Shown one piece after another: positions 18,016 through 27,872 of a stretch of 64,000 nucleotides of DNA. This stretch comes from Solitalea lacus (GTDB lineage: Bacteria > Bacteroidota > Bacteroidia > Sphingobacteriales > Sphingobacteriaceae), in contig NZ_CP091740.1 of assembly GCF_022014595.1 (NCBI RefSeq), positions 2,096,200-2,160,199 on the forward strand, read 5' to 3'. The notes beneath the pieces are model-generated. The model saw nothing but the letters and a program-made list of their open reading frames with translations, searched no databases and had not been told where the DNA came from. Positions within the stretch are counted from its first letter, which is position 1. The number at the start of each line of letters is the position of its first letter. A program made the translations under genes and the position numbers.

Positions 18016-21000
18016 ATGATCATTATGGGTAGCAATAATAAAAAATTAAACGGGGGATGGAATAAGGGTGTTCTACTGTTTTTCCTTCTAAATCTTTTTA
18101 CCACAGTACTTTTTGCACAAAGCATAGTAGTAAAGGGTACTGTTAAAGATGAATCTGGAGAGGCTTTAGCTGGAGCCATTGTTCAACAAGTGGGCGTCAA
18201 AAATGCTACGTCAACAAATAAGGATGGTAAGTTCGAGCTAAAAAACGTTGCTCCGGATGCAATCTTGAGTGTTTCATATGTGGGTTATAAGACTGAAAAA
18301 CAGTCGATTAAGCCTGGTCAGACTAGTGTCATCTTTATATTAAAAAGTAACATTATCACACTAAAAGAAGTAACAGTAAATACAGGATTATACAAACGTC
18401 CTGTAGGTAATTTTACCGGTTCGGCGAAAACTTATTCCGGTGAAGAATTGAAAACTGTTAACCCTCGCAACGTGATACAGGCATTAGCGGCTATTGATCC
18501 AGCAGTAAGATTAGCTGAAAACAACCAGATGGGTAGCAATCCCAATCAATTACCTAACATTCAGATAAGGGGAGCTAATAACCTTCCATTGCAAGGTAAT
18601 ACTAATGCAGGTGCAAATCCGGTTTCAAATGGTGATATCATGGCGAGCTATTTGGCAAATCCAAATCAGCCATTAATTATTTTAGATGGTTTTGAAACCA
18701 CAATGCAGACCCTTTATGATTTGGATGTTAATTTAATTGCCAATATTACTGTTTTGAAAGATGCAGCTGCTACTGTTGCATATGGTTCAAAAGCAGCTAA
18801 CGGTGTAATTGTAGTTGAAACCAAGCAGCCTAGCTTTGGTAAGTTAAGAGTTACTTACTCGGTAAATGCAAGTGCTGAATTGCCTGATCTTTCATCTTAT
18901 CACTTAATGGATGCAGCGCAAGTTCTGGAGGCTCAACGCTTAACAGGTGTTTATAGCGATCCGAGTAACTACAATAAGGATCTTGCTAAGAAACAGTGGT
19001 ATGATTACCGCTTAGCTCAAGTTAAGAGTGGTGTAAACACCTATTGGCTTTCTCAGCCGTTGCAATTAGGTTATGGTTTAAGTCATAGCTTGTCATTGTC
19101 GGGAGGTAAAGGAGCATTACGCTATAGTTTTGGATTGAGTTATAACAATGCAGAAGGGGTAATGAAAGGTTCAGGTAGAGACCGCTATGGTATGAACTAT
19201 AATGTTTCATACACCGCAAAAAAGATAAAATTAAACAATACCATTTCTCTTGGTTATGCTAAGGGCAATAACACTCCGTGGGGTAGTTTTGATAGTTATG
19301 CTAAACAATTTCCATATTTTAAAAATAACGATGATGCGGGCAATCCAATTAAAGTTTTGGAACCTAATTCCTCAGATTTAGGGTTCAGTATTTCTGCTCC
19401 AGGTGGAACTTTTGCCAATCCAATGTATAACTCAACCTTAAACATAAAAGATTATACTACGACTTTAAGTTTAACCAACAATACAAGTGTTGATTGGTCT
19501 ATTACTAATGATTTTAAAATATCAGGTAGCTTGGGTTGGTCTGGAAATACACCTAATGCAGAGGCTTTCTTCCCTGCAGATCATACCATGTTCCTTGCAA
19601 ATTCCATGGCAACGTTTACTGATTTAGGGTCTTATCAACAAACTAAGGGTTCTAATAGTGCAATTAATGGCAGAGTGAGTGCAAGTTATAACCTAAATCT
19701 AGGCAGACATAATATTCTTGCCAATCTAGGTTCAACTTTTCAGAAAACTTCAAGCAATGGTACCACTGTTATTGTTAATGGAATTCCGAACGATTACTTA
19801 GGAGAAATGGGATTGGCTAATGGGTTTAATTATTTGAATACTAAGCCTAGAACCATCAATAACTTATCTAAAAACTTGTCTAGCTTCTTAAACTTGAGCT
19901 ACAATTTTGATAATCGTTATACTGTTGAAGCTACAGTTAACCAGAGTGGTTCATCTCAGTTTGGTTCTAACAGCCGATTTGCTCCTTTTTATGCGGGTGG
20001 GGTTGCCTGGAATATTACAAACGAAAAGTTTTTCAAACCAAACAACATTATTTCATCAGCTAAGCTAAGAGCTAGTATTGGTATCACTGGTAACCAAAAC
20101 TTCTCTTCAGATATGGCTCAGCAAATTTACAATTACAATTATTACAATAATTACCGGTTCATGGTGGGTACTGTTGTGGGTGGCTATGCTAATCCGGATT
20201 TACAATGGCAGCAAACCCTTAAAAACAATATCGGTTTAAATGTTGGATTATTTAAAGGTAGAGTTAATGCTTCCCTTGAATATTTCCGTGAAACAACTAA
20301 CAACTTGATTTTGCCATTGGATCTTGCGCCTTCTACAGGATTTACATCCTATCAAAATAACTTAGGTGCAACCAAAAATGAGGGTTATGAAATAACAATC
20401 TCCTCTCCAATTATAAAAGATGCAAAACGCAATATTTTTTGGACCCTTGGCTTCAGTACCGGTCATTATGAGAATGTTATAACTAAGTTGTCTCCTGCTA
20501 TTGATGCAATTAATAATCGTTTCAACAGTTCAACAGATCCGAACAATGCTAATAATTCAAAATACCAAACTTCACCACTTCCGCGCTTTGTTGTAGGTGA
20601 GTCAATGTCTAGAATTTGGGCAGTACCGTCATTAGGAATTGATCCTGCTACTGGTCAGGAAGTGTTTGTAAAACTGGATGGCAGTAAGACATTTATTTGG
20701 GATGCGAATGATAAGCGTCCGATTGCAGATGCAAATTCGAAATTCAAAGGTGGTTTGTCATCTAATTTCAATTATAAAAACTTCATTTTAAACTTTAATC
20801 TGACTTACCAGTATGGTGGTTATATGTACAATCAAACATTGGTAGATAAAGTAGAGAATGTGAATTTACTGCTGGGTAATGCCGACGAGCGGGTAATAAC
20901 TGAACGTTGGAAACAACCGGGTGATCATTCTTCATTTAAATCATTAATTGCCGACGGCAGTAAAGGTTTGCAGCAAACAAATGCAACCTCACGTTTTGTT

Positions 21001-21210
21001 CAAAAAAATGATTTCCTTGATCTGGCAAGTTTAACAGTAGGGTATAATATTCCTGCAAGCTTAAGGTGGGTTAAAGCAGCTCACTTATCTGCACCAAAAA
21101 TTATGGTTACACAAAACAACCTGATCCATTTAGGTACCATTAAAAACGAGAGAGGTACAAGTTATCCTTTTTCTAGAAGTTTAAGTTTTGGTTTATCAAC
21201 AAATTTCTAA
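18016..21210 (+). CDS. SusC/RagA-like TonB-dependent outer-membrane transporter (second)
   Basis: A 1064-residue paralogue of the SusC at 13449. The signal peptide ends TVLFAQ. A clear carboxypeptidase-regulatory-like domain follows (VKGTVKDESGEALAGAIV at about 40-57, FELKNVAPDAILSVSYVGY). The plug has LNPRNVIQALAAIDPAVR-like sequence, LDGFETT and ITVLKDAAATVAYGSKAANGVIVVET, then the barrel, ending FGLSTNF. The first codons give two in-frame ATGs (18016 and 18025). It follows the first SusD by 37 bases and is directly followed by its own SusD, so the operon encodes two complete import pairs. Shared barrel motifs with the first SusC, such as IWAVPSLGIDP, indicate duplication. Confidence 0.93.
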   Translation: MIIMGSNNKKLNGGWNKGVLLFFLLNLFTTVLFAQSIVVKGTVKDESGEALAGAIVQQVGVKNATSTNKDGKFELKNVAPDAILSVSYVGYKTEKQSIKPGQTSVIFILKSNIITLKEVTVNTGLYKRPVGNFTGSAKTYSGEELKTVNPRNVIQALAAIDPAVRLAENNQMGSNPNQLPNIQIRGANNLPLQGNTNAGANPVSNGDIMASYLANPNQPLIILDGFETTMQTLYDLDVNLIANITVLKDAAATVAYGSKAANGVIVVETKQPSFGKLRVTYSVNASAELPDLSSYHLMDAAQVLEAQRLTGVYSDPSNYNKDLAKKQWYDYRLAQVKSGVNTYWLSQPLQLGYGLSHSLSLSGGKGALRYSFGLSYNNAEGVMKGSGRDRYGMNYNVSYTAKKIKLNNTISLGYAKGNNTPWGSFDSYAKQFPYFKNNDDAGNPIKVLEPNSSDLGFSISAPGGTFANPMYNSTLNIKDYTTTLSLTNNTSVDWSITNDFKISGSLGWSGNTPNAEAFFPADHTMFLANSMATFTDLGSYQQTKGSNSAINGRVSASYNLNLGRHNILANLGSTFQKTSSNGTTVIVNGIPNDYLGEMGLANGFNYLNTKPRTINNLSKNLSSFLNLSYNFDNRYTVEATVNQSGSSQFGSNSRFAPFYAGGVAWNITNEKFFKPNNIISSAKLRASIGITGNQNFSSDMAQQIYNYNYYNNYRFMVGTVVGGYANPDLQWQQTLKNNIGLNVGLFKGRVNASLEYFRETTNNLILPLDLAPSTGFTSYQNNLGATKNEGYEITISSPIIKDAKRNIFWTLGFSTGHYENVITKLSPAIDAINNRFNSSTDPNNANNSKYQTSPLPRFVVGESMSRIWAVPSLGIDPATGQEVFVKLDGSKTFIWDANDKRPIADANSKFKGGLSSNFNYKNFILNFNLTYQYGGYMYNQTLVDKVENVNLLLGNADERVITERWKQPGDHSSFKSLIADGSKGLQQTNATSRFVQKNDFLDLASLTVGYNIPASLRWVKAAHLSAPKIMVTQNNLIHLGTIKNERGTSYPFSRSLSFGLSTNF

Positions 21211-21214
21211 GCGT

Positions 21215-22693
21215 ATGTTCAAAATGAATCAATTAACAAAGCAAATAAATAAAGTATCCACATTGGTTACTTCTGGCTGCTTCATGTTCGGTGCCATTAC
21301 GCTAACTACCCTTAGTGGATGTGAGAAATTTTTGGAAATGCCATTAAAGGATAAGGTGCCGCAAGAATCGGTATTTAGTGATGAGCAAGGATTTATGGAT
21401 GCACTAACTGGAGTGTATTTAGGCATGGATAAGCCTCAAAATGGACCAACTAAGGGTTTATATACTAACGATTTGTCAGTTGGGGCGCTATCAGTGATGA
21501 GTAATAATTACTCAAATGCATCCTCTTCGGCAATCAGTGATGGTATGTATGCCAACTTTGCAAAATATGATTATAACCAGGCAGGGGTAAAGCAGGAAAT
21601 TGCCTATATATGGAGTGGTATGTATAATAATGTTGCCAATTTGAATAACCTGCTTGAACATATTGATGCTAAGGAGAGTGTTTTTACACGTGATCATTAT
21701 GCAAGGGTTAAAGGTGAAGCGTTAGCATTACGTGCTTTCTTTCACTTTGATCTGGCTCGATTGTATGGAAAGTCTCCTGTTACAGGAATGAATGAAAAAG
21801 CTATTCCGTATGTTACCAAATTTGGCTCGTCCTCAGTTCCATTTGTAACACTTAATACAGCTCTTGAGTCTTGTATTTCAGATTTAAATGAAGCTAAAAG
21901 TTTATTGGCCAAGGCCGATACTGCATCGCTGCAAGAAGGTTCACTTAACCTATTTGCAGGCTACACACAAAACCATATGAATTATTGGGCAACCAAGGCT
22001 TTATTGGCACGTGCGTACATGTATAAAGGTGATTACGCTAATGCATGGAAAAATGCTGCTGAAGTTATCGGAAGTAATAAGTTTCCTTTGTCAACCAGCA
22101 ATGTTGCTGTTTCGACTAATACTACCAGGGATCGTTTGTTTTCGAAAGAATTAGTATTTGCAGTATACAGCGCAAACGTAGGTAGCATTAATGATGGTAT
22201 GTTTAATTTAAGTACTGGAACTTCTCTTCAGTTTACCAATAAGACTACACTTTATAGTACAGGTGATTGGAGACTGTCATGGTTTGATAAGAACAATGTT
22301 AATACGGAAGTACCTTCTAAATACTTTCAAAACGCTGGCTTGCCATACATTATGCAAAATATAGTACCGCTTATCAGGATTTCAGAAATGTACTATATCG
22401 CCGCAGAATGTGCAAATAACAATGGTGATTTAGCCCAGGCATTGGTGTACTTAAACAAAGTAAGAAATGCTCGTGGATTAAGTTCTTTAACTAGTACTGA
22501 CGCTTCGAGTTCGGCGGCTCTCTCACTTGAAATTACCAAAGAGTATAAGAAAGAATTTTTTCAGGAAGGTCAGACATTCTTTTATTATAAAAGACTTAAT
22601 AAGGATTTGAAGGCAGAAACCGGTACTACCGTAAATGTTCCTGCTGATGCATATGTTTTCCCAATTCCTGATAAAGAAGTTGAATATAATTAA
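21215..22693 (+). CDS. SusD/RagB-like surface lipoprotein (second)
   Basis: About 492 residues. The open frame begins with a TTG at 21188 inside the SusC gene, but ATG at 21215 (or 21224) gives a proper lipoprotein signal with Cys in LSGCEKFLEM, so I start there, 4 bases after the SusC stop. SusD landmarks: VFSDEQGFMDALTGVY, WSGMYNNVANLNNLL, GEALALRAFFHFDLARLYG, ATKALLARAYMYKGD, IRISEMYYIAAE and YKKEFFQEGQTFFYYKR. It resembles the first SusD along its length and presumably pairs with the second SusC. Confidence 0.92.
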   Translation: MFKMNQLTKQINKVSTLVTSGCFMFGAITLTTLSGCEKFLEMPLKDKVPQESVFSDEQGFMDALTGVYLGMDKPQNGPTKGLYTNDLSVGALSVMSNNYSNASSSAISDGMYANFAKYDYNQAGVKQEIAYIWSGMYNNVANLNNLLEHIDAKESVFTRDHYARVKGEALALRAFFHFDLARLYGKSPVTGMNEKAIPYVTKFGSSSVPFVTLNTALESCISDLNEAKSLLAKADTASLQEGSLNLFAGYTQNHMNYWATKALLARAYMYKGDYANAWKNAAEVIGSNKFPLSTSNVAVSTNTTRDRLFSKELVFAVYSANVGSINDGMFNLSTGTSLQFTNKTTLYSTGDWRLSWFDKNNVNTEVPSKYFQNAGLPYIMQNIVPLIRISEMYYIAAECANNNGDLAQALVYLNKVRNARGLSSLTSTDASSSAALSLEITKEYKKEFFQEGQTFFYYKRLNKDLKAETGTTVNVPADAYVFPIPDKEVEYN

Positions 22694-22725
22694 TAGGTAT
22701 TGTTCGCTTTAAATTATTAAAAGTC

Positions 22726-23514
22726 ATGAAGTTTAGATTTCAATATATACTCGCTTTTTTCAGCATGTTGTCAATTACAGCATGCGAAGAGAAACCTGCG
22801 TTATTTACGGATACTGATGGTCTTTATTTTGGAACAGCAGATACAGCCATTTCGTATTCATTTGCGAAGTACCCAAAAAAAATTGCTGATACTCTTCAAA
22901 TACCGGTAAATGTTTTAGGGAATTCTGCTGCCTCAGACAGACCAATTGGTGTTGAAGTGGTGGCAATGAGTGAGTTGGGTACTGCTATTGAAGGGACTCA
23001 TTTTAAGATTCTTTCTAATCCGGTTATTCCAGCCAACGCGCATAAGTCCACAATTCAGGTTGCTGTTTATCGTACCCCTGATTTAGAGTCAGGTGGTGTG
23101 AAGAAGTTCGCAATCAGATTAAGGAAAGATGAAAATTTCCCATCGGAGGGTATCAGCTTAAAACAGAAACTGACGGTTAATTTGGCTTATATCCAAAAAC
23201 CGGCTTCCTGGGGCGAATATACAGGAACTGTTACAGGTTATTGGGCTGGCTTTAGTGCCAATTTTGGAACCTGGACTCCGACGAAATACAAATTGATTTT
23301 AGAGGCCTTGTATGATCCTCAAACGGGCACAACTGTTACGGAATTTCCTGGAAACAGATTTGGACCACCAGTTATCTATAGTCAGTATCTGGCAACGGTA
23401 AGAAATTACATTAAAACGAAGTATCCAGGCAATTACGGGGTAGCTGGAGGTGCAACCTTGACAGATCCGGACAATAGTAACCTTCCAGTTCAGGTAGGTC
23501 CTGCAAATTATTAA
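22726..23514 (+). CDS. DUF4843-type surface lipoprotein
   Basis: A 262-residue lipoprotein with Cys in LSITACEEK. The mature start LFTDTDGLYFG followed by an Ig-like beta segment (DTLQIPVNVLGNS, RPIGVEV, GTHFKIL) matches DUF4843 proteins, which are found after SusD genes in Bacteroidota and are thought to be accessory surface binders. It lies 33 bases after SusD and 29 before the PKD-like gene, inside the same operon. No catalytic motif is visible. Confidence 0.8.
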   Translation: MKFRFQYILAFFSMLSITACEEKPALFTDTDGLYFGTADTAISYSFAKYPKKIADTLQIPVNVLGNSAASDRPIGVEVVAMSELGTAIEGTHFKILSNPVIPANAHKSTIQVAVYRTPDLESGGVKKFAIRLRKDENFPSEGISLKQKLTVNLAYIQKPASWGEYTGTVTGYWAGFSANFGTWTPTKYKLILEALYDPQTGTTVTEFPGNRFGPPVIYSQYLATVRNYIKTKYPGNYGVAGGATLTDPDNSNLPVQVGPANY

Positions 23515-23542
23515 GAAATGTTCATTTGATAACTATAACAAA

Positions 23543-25210
23543 ATGAAACAGATGAAAAAAGTATTAGGTGTTTTCTTGACTGCAATTGTTGCATCACTTG
23601 GCTTTACAAGTTGCTATAAAGATATTGGAGGATACGATTATAACGAGATAAACTCACTGAAGATTTCTACGGATATGACTGGTGCTGATCCGAATATTTT
23701 CATTACTGCAGATTCAATTGACTTGCATCAAAATGATAGCCTGAAAGTAAAGCTTAAAATTGAACAATCATCGGGCGCAGCAGAAAATTTCTCGTATCAA
23801 TGGTTACTTACACAGTATGACCAATCTTCTGGTAATCCTTCAAAAAACTTACTGGACTCTTCAGCAACGTTGAAAACTAAAATTACGTTGGCCCCTAATT
23901 TATACAAGTTGGTTGCCAAGGTTACTGATAAAAGCACAGGTGTTTCTTACTATAAACACTTTGCCTTAAACGTGTCTACGGCTGATTGGGGCGGTGAAGG
24001 TTGGGTTGTGTTACAAAGCGAGCCTGACGGATCAGACATCTCAGTAATCACTACCAGAGACGGATCTGTCAAAGGGAAAGTTTATCACGATATTTATTCG
24101 ATCGTAAACGGTCATAAGTTGCCTGTAGGTACCTATAAGGCAAATGTGATCAATTATGGAACTACCCTGCGTGCACAAAAAATATCGTTTTTCTATCCCA
24201 ATGGAGCTTTGCAAGTTAGAAACACCGACTTTGCTGATTCCACTAAAGGTGAGTATTGGTTTGCCGTAAATCCGGGAGCTGCTAACTTTCAAGTGAATGG
24301 TTCTGCTGGGGGATCTTCTGCAGGATGGGAATATACCATTGTTAACGATCAAATTGCTTATCGTCAATTTGCAAGTGCTGCTCATTTAATAAATGCGCCA
24401 TTGTTCTTTCCTCCTTATGCAGGCCTTTCAGTAAGTCCTTATGTTATTAATGCAGCTGCAAGCGATCAGTATTATACACTTTATGATAAGGCAAACAGAG
24501 GCTTTGTGATATTCAATGCATCAACTTCATCATTTGTAAATATACCTGCATACGCAGCTGCTGCCACAAATTTGAATCCTACAACAGGTCAGGGATTTGA
24601 TATGAAAAACATGGCAGATAATATGATCTATGCTGAAAATGCGCAGCCATTAACTACTGCAGGTACTAACTGGAATTGCTTTTTTAGAAATGATGCCGGT
24701 ACTAAAACTTATTTAGTTCAATTCCCGCGTGGAATTTCATATGCAAATAATTTTACAACCGGTCGTTTCCAATTAACTGAGGCAAATTGTCCGGGTATTA
24801 ACACGGCTACCCAATTTGCTTGTCCAACTTACCTGACAATGCCTAAGGGTGTGTTTTATTATGTAAACGGCAACAAAGTTTACACCTGTAAAGTAAATAC
24901 AGTTGCAACTTCAACGGCAAGAGCAGATGTTGGCGGACTTATATTCCCAACTGGTACTGTAATAAAGGCAATGAAAATATTTAACTCAGGTTATACTGCT
25001 GCCAACATTACAGCTTTAAACGTACCTGAAGGTAAGGTTCTTGTAGTTGCTACGGACGAAACAGCAAGTGGGGGAGGAAACAATGTGTATTTCTTTAATC
25101 TGAATCCTACTACGGGAGACATTTTAGGATCACCAACAAGCCCTGCTGATGTTTACCGTGGCTTTAACACAATTAAAGATATAGTATTTAAAAAAGGATT
25201 AGGTCGATAA
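23543..25210 (+). CDS. PKD-like family surface lipoprotein
   Basis: A 555-residue lipoprotein with Cys in GFTSCYKDIGGYDYNEIN. An Ig/PKD-like module at about 35-150 (SYQWLLTQYD, KTKITLAPNLYKLVAKVTDKSTG) is followed by a larger region with repeated Y-x-LYDK and FVIFN-like strands, probably a beta-propeller or beta-sandwich. Proteins of this layout accompany SusC-SusD-DUF4843 sets and are believed to bind substrate at the cell surface. The next gene begins after a 128-base gap that contains two CTAATGTCAA repeats (25220 and 25286), so a secondary promoter is possible there. Confidence 0.75.
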   Translation: MKQMKKVLGVFLTAIVASLGFTSCYKDIGGYDYNEINSLKISTDMTGADPNIFITADSIDLHQNDSLKVKLKIEQSSGAAENFSYQWLLTQYDQSSGNPSKNLLDSSATLKTKITLAPNLYKLVAKVTDKSTGVSYYKHFALNVSTADWGGEGWVVLQSEPDGSDISVITTRDGSVKGKVYHDIYSIVNGHKLPVGTYKANVINYGTTLRAQKISFFYPNGALQVRNTDFADSTKGEYWFAVNPGAANFQVNGSAGGSSAGWEYTIVNDQIAYRQFASAAHLINAPLFFPPYAGLSVSPYVINAAASDQYYTLYDKANRGFVIFNASTSSFVNIPAYAAAATNLNPTTGQGFDMKNMADNMIYAENAQPLTTAGTNWNCFFRNDAGTKTYLVQFPRGISYANNFTTGRFQLTEANCPGINTATQFACPTYLTMPKGVFYYVNGNKVYTCKVNTVATSTARADVGGLIFPTGTVIKAMKIFNSGYTAANITALNVPEGKVLVVATDETASGGGNNVYFFNLNPTTGDILGSPTSPADVYRGFNTIKDIVFKKGLGR

Positions 25211-25338
25211 TCGGTCAGCCTAATGTCAAAATAGTGTCAATTCGTAACATATTGATTTTAAGGAAGTAATAGAGATATAGCTGATCTAATGTCAAGAGAG
25301 AGAAAGAAACAAAAGAGAAATCCATTTATTATTTGATC

Positions 25339-27837
25339 ATGAAATTAAAATTTATCCCAGTTTTTGTGTTTGCCTTGTTTGCTTTTAAAGCAGGCTTTGC
25401 GGAAGATTCTACAGCAGTGAAGAAACCTGTTGCTCTTCCTGTTTTGGCAGGTAAGCTGAAAGCTTACAAAGAGGTTATTCCTGCCAAAGCACTTACACAA
25501 ACAGGTTTATTTAAGGTGCATCAGGTAGATGACAAGTATTTTTTTGAAATTCCTGATGAATTATTATCCAGAGAATTTCTTTTTACTACACGTTTGTCAA
25601 AGGTGCCAACCGGTAGCCCTCGTTTCGGAGGAGATTTAATGAATGGAATGATAGTTTCTTTTGAGAAGGCTCCTGGTGACAAATTATATGTACGTGCAGT
25701 TACAAGTGTTGCACAAAGTGATCCCTCGAATGCTATTGCACGCGCTGTAAAAAATGCGACGATCGACCCAATTATTATGGTGCTTGATCTTAAAGCTCGT
25801 GGCGCAGATAATAAGTCATCAGTAATTGATATTACCGACTTTTTCCTGAAAGATAATTTGATTTCGGGTTTCCATCCTGCTGCTAAAAAGCAAATGGGTA
25901 CAGGATCTCCTGCTGCTGACAGATCACAGATTTTGTCAATGAATGCGTTTCCAAATAACATTGAGATTAAATCAATGAAGACGTATTCAATGGGTGGAGG
26001 TGCCAAGCCGGAAGGTGGTGAGGGGGCTTCAGTTTCTCCTAGTGCGGGTGTAACATTTGAAATAAGCAATGCTGTTACGGTATTGCCTGAAACACCTATG
26101 CAATTACAGGCATATGATCCTCGTGTTGGTTATAAGTTTGAAAGCTATAATGTGTTTTCTGACTCACAACAAAAGGTGGAGGAACAACGCTATATCATTC
26201 GTAATAGACTTGAAGTTAAGCCAGGTGATATGAAGCGTTATAAAGCTGGTGAATTAGTGGAACCGAAAGAACCATTAGTTTATTACATTGACCCTGCAAC
26301 TCCAAAAAAATATCGTCAGTACATTATTGCTGGTATTAACGATTGGAATGAAGCATTCAAAGCTGCTGGTTTTAAAAATGCTATTATTGGTAAAGAATGG
26401 CCAGAAAATGATAAATCAGTTGATATTGATGATGCTCGTTTCAGAGTAATTCGTTATATGCCTTCTACAAATCCATTTGTTGATAATAATCAGGTAACGG
26501 ATCCTCGTACTGGTGAAATTCTTCAAACGTATATTGGTTGGTCGCACAGTCAGGTGAAAACGCTTCACGACTTGTATATGGTACAAGCTGGAGCAGTTGA
26601 TCCTGGAGCTCGCAGCATGCAATTCAGTGATGAATTAATGGGAGCTTTAATTCGTTCAGAAATTAACAAAACTGTAGGTTTAACGCTTGGTCTGCGTGAA
26701 AACTTGTTAAGTAGCAGCAGTATTCCTTTTGAAAAATTGAGAGACAAAGTTTGGTTGGAATCTCATCCATACAATAACTCAATTATGGATTACAACCATT
26801 ATAATTATGTAGCACAGCCTACTGACGGCGTTTCTCGTAAAGGTTTGATTCCTCAAATTGGCGACTACGATAAATGGGCGATTAAATGGGGATATGCTTA
26901 TACAGGAGCAAATGATTTTGAAGCTGATAAAAAAATCCGCTTAAAATGGATTGCAGAGAATGTAAAAGCTGGATCTAAATTGGCATTTGCTGGTGCTACT
27001 CCTGGAGTAAAAGGTGATGACATTACAAACCCTGCAGCACAATGGGAAGATTTGAGTAATAATCCTGTTAAAGCAGCTGAGTATGGTATTAAGAACTTAA
27101 AAGTTGTGATGTCTAATTTGGTTAAATGGACTACAGAAGGTGATAATACCTATTTTAATACGTCTGATGTTTATTATACGTTACTTACTCAGTATGGGTT
27201 CTTCATACGTCATGGATTTACTCAAGTAGGAGGTATCAATGAAAATATTAAGAGCGTAGAGCAAGCAGGTGATGTTTTCAGCCCAGTGTCTAAGGAAACT
27301 CAAAAAGCTGCTATTGCCTTTTTGAACAAAGAAGTATTTAACACTCCAAATTGGCTTTTAGATCCAAACGTGTTAAATAAGTTCAGAAAGCCGGCAAAGA
27401 AAGAGGAAGTACTGAAATTCCAGGAGGATGCTCTTTTTAATCTTCTTGAGTCTTCTCGTCTTTACCGTATGAATGCTACCACTCTGCGTTTTGGTAAAGA
27501 GAAAACTTATACGGTTGATGAAATGCTTACCGACTTAAATAAAGGTTTGTTTGCAGAGTTGTCGACTCGTCAACCGATTAATTCGAACAAACGTTATCTG
27601 CAAAAATCCCTGGTAACCAATTTGCTTAAAACCTTATTAGATGGAGAGCAGCAAGCTGGCGACCCAACTAAGGAAGGTATTGGAGGAACTGATGTTGCTG
27701 TAGTTTTGCGTTCGCAATTGAAAAGCATAATGGTACAATGTAAAGCAGCAGCTGCCGGATACTCTGATCCTATAATGGTTGCTCACCTTAGATACATTTC
27801 GGATAAAATTGATAATGCTTTAAATCCGAAAAACTAA
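25339..27837 (+). CDS. Zinc-metalloprotease-family protein with destroyed active site
   Basis: An 832-residue exported protein starting at ATG 25339 (an in-frame TTG two codons earlier is less likely). It has a signal peptide ending AGFAED and DUF5118/DUF5117-like domains as in its neighbour. Where the neighbour has HEVGHTLGLRH, this protein has KTVGLTLGLRE (444-454). All three zinc ligands and the catalytic Glu are replaced, while flanking MG-LIR and EKLRDK-W and the Met-turn-like NSIMDY are kept. The reading frame is intact over its full length, so it is not simple decay. It is probably a non-catalytic paralogue acting in binding, regulation or complex formation with the active copy 36 bases downstream; that role is inference. 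Confidence 0.88.
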   Translation: MKLKFIPVFVFALFAFKAGFAEDSTAVKKPVALPVLAGKLKAYKEVIPAKALTQTGLFKVHQVDDKYFFEIPDELLSREFLFTTRLSKVPTGSPRFGGDLMNGMIVSFEKAPGDKLYVRAVTSVAQSDPSNAIARAVKNATIDPIIMVLDLKARGADNKSSVIDITDFFLKDNLISGFHPAAKKQMGTGSPAADRSQILSMNAFPNNIEIKSMKTYSMGGGAKPEGGEGASVSPSAGVTFEISNAVTVLPETPMQLQAYDPRVGYKFESYNVFSDSQQKVEEQRYIIRNRLEVKPGDMKRYKAGELVEPKEPLVYYIDPATPKKYRQYIIAGINDWNEAFKAAGFKNAIIGKEWPENDKSVDIDDARFRVIRYMPSTNPFVDNNQVTDPRTGEILQTYIGWSHSQVKTLHDLYMVQAGAVDPGARSMQFSDELMGALIRSEINKTVGLTLGLRENLLSSSSIPFEKLRDKVWLESHPYNNSIMDYNHYNYVAQPTDGVSRKGLIPQIGDYDKWAIKWGYAYTGANDFEADKKIRLKWIAENVKAGSKLAFAGATPGVKGDDITNPAAQWEDLSNNPVKAAEYGIKNLKVVMSNLVKWTTEGDNTYFNTSDVYYTLLTQYGFFIRHGFTQVGGINENIKSVEQAGDVFSPVSKETQKAAIAFLNKEVFNTPNWLLDPNVLNKFRKPAKKEEVLKFQEDALFNLLESSRLYRMNATTLRFGKEKTYTVDEMLTDLNKGLFAELSTRQPINSNKRYLQKSLVTNLLKTLLDGEQQAGDPTKEGIGGTDVAVVLRSQLKSIMVQCKAAAAGYSDPIMVAHLRYISDKIDNALNPKN

Positions 27838-27872
27838 TAAACAGACTGTATAGTAAGATAATTAGCAGGTAA

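Noticed and set aside
17757-18179. A 140-codon minus-strand frame spanning the SusD-SusC junction
   Set aside because: Overlaps two well-supported genes on the other strand and has no domain.
25211-25338. Separate promoter for the metalloprotease genes
   Set aside because: The 128-base gap has two CTAATGTCAA repeats but no TAnnTTTG element, so no promoter is called.
25521-26069. A 182-codon open frame on the minus strand
   Set aside because: Antisense shadow of the inactive metalloprotease gene; no start context or motif.
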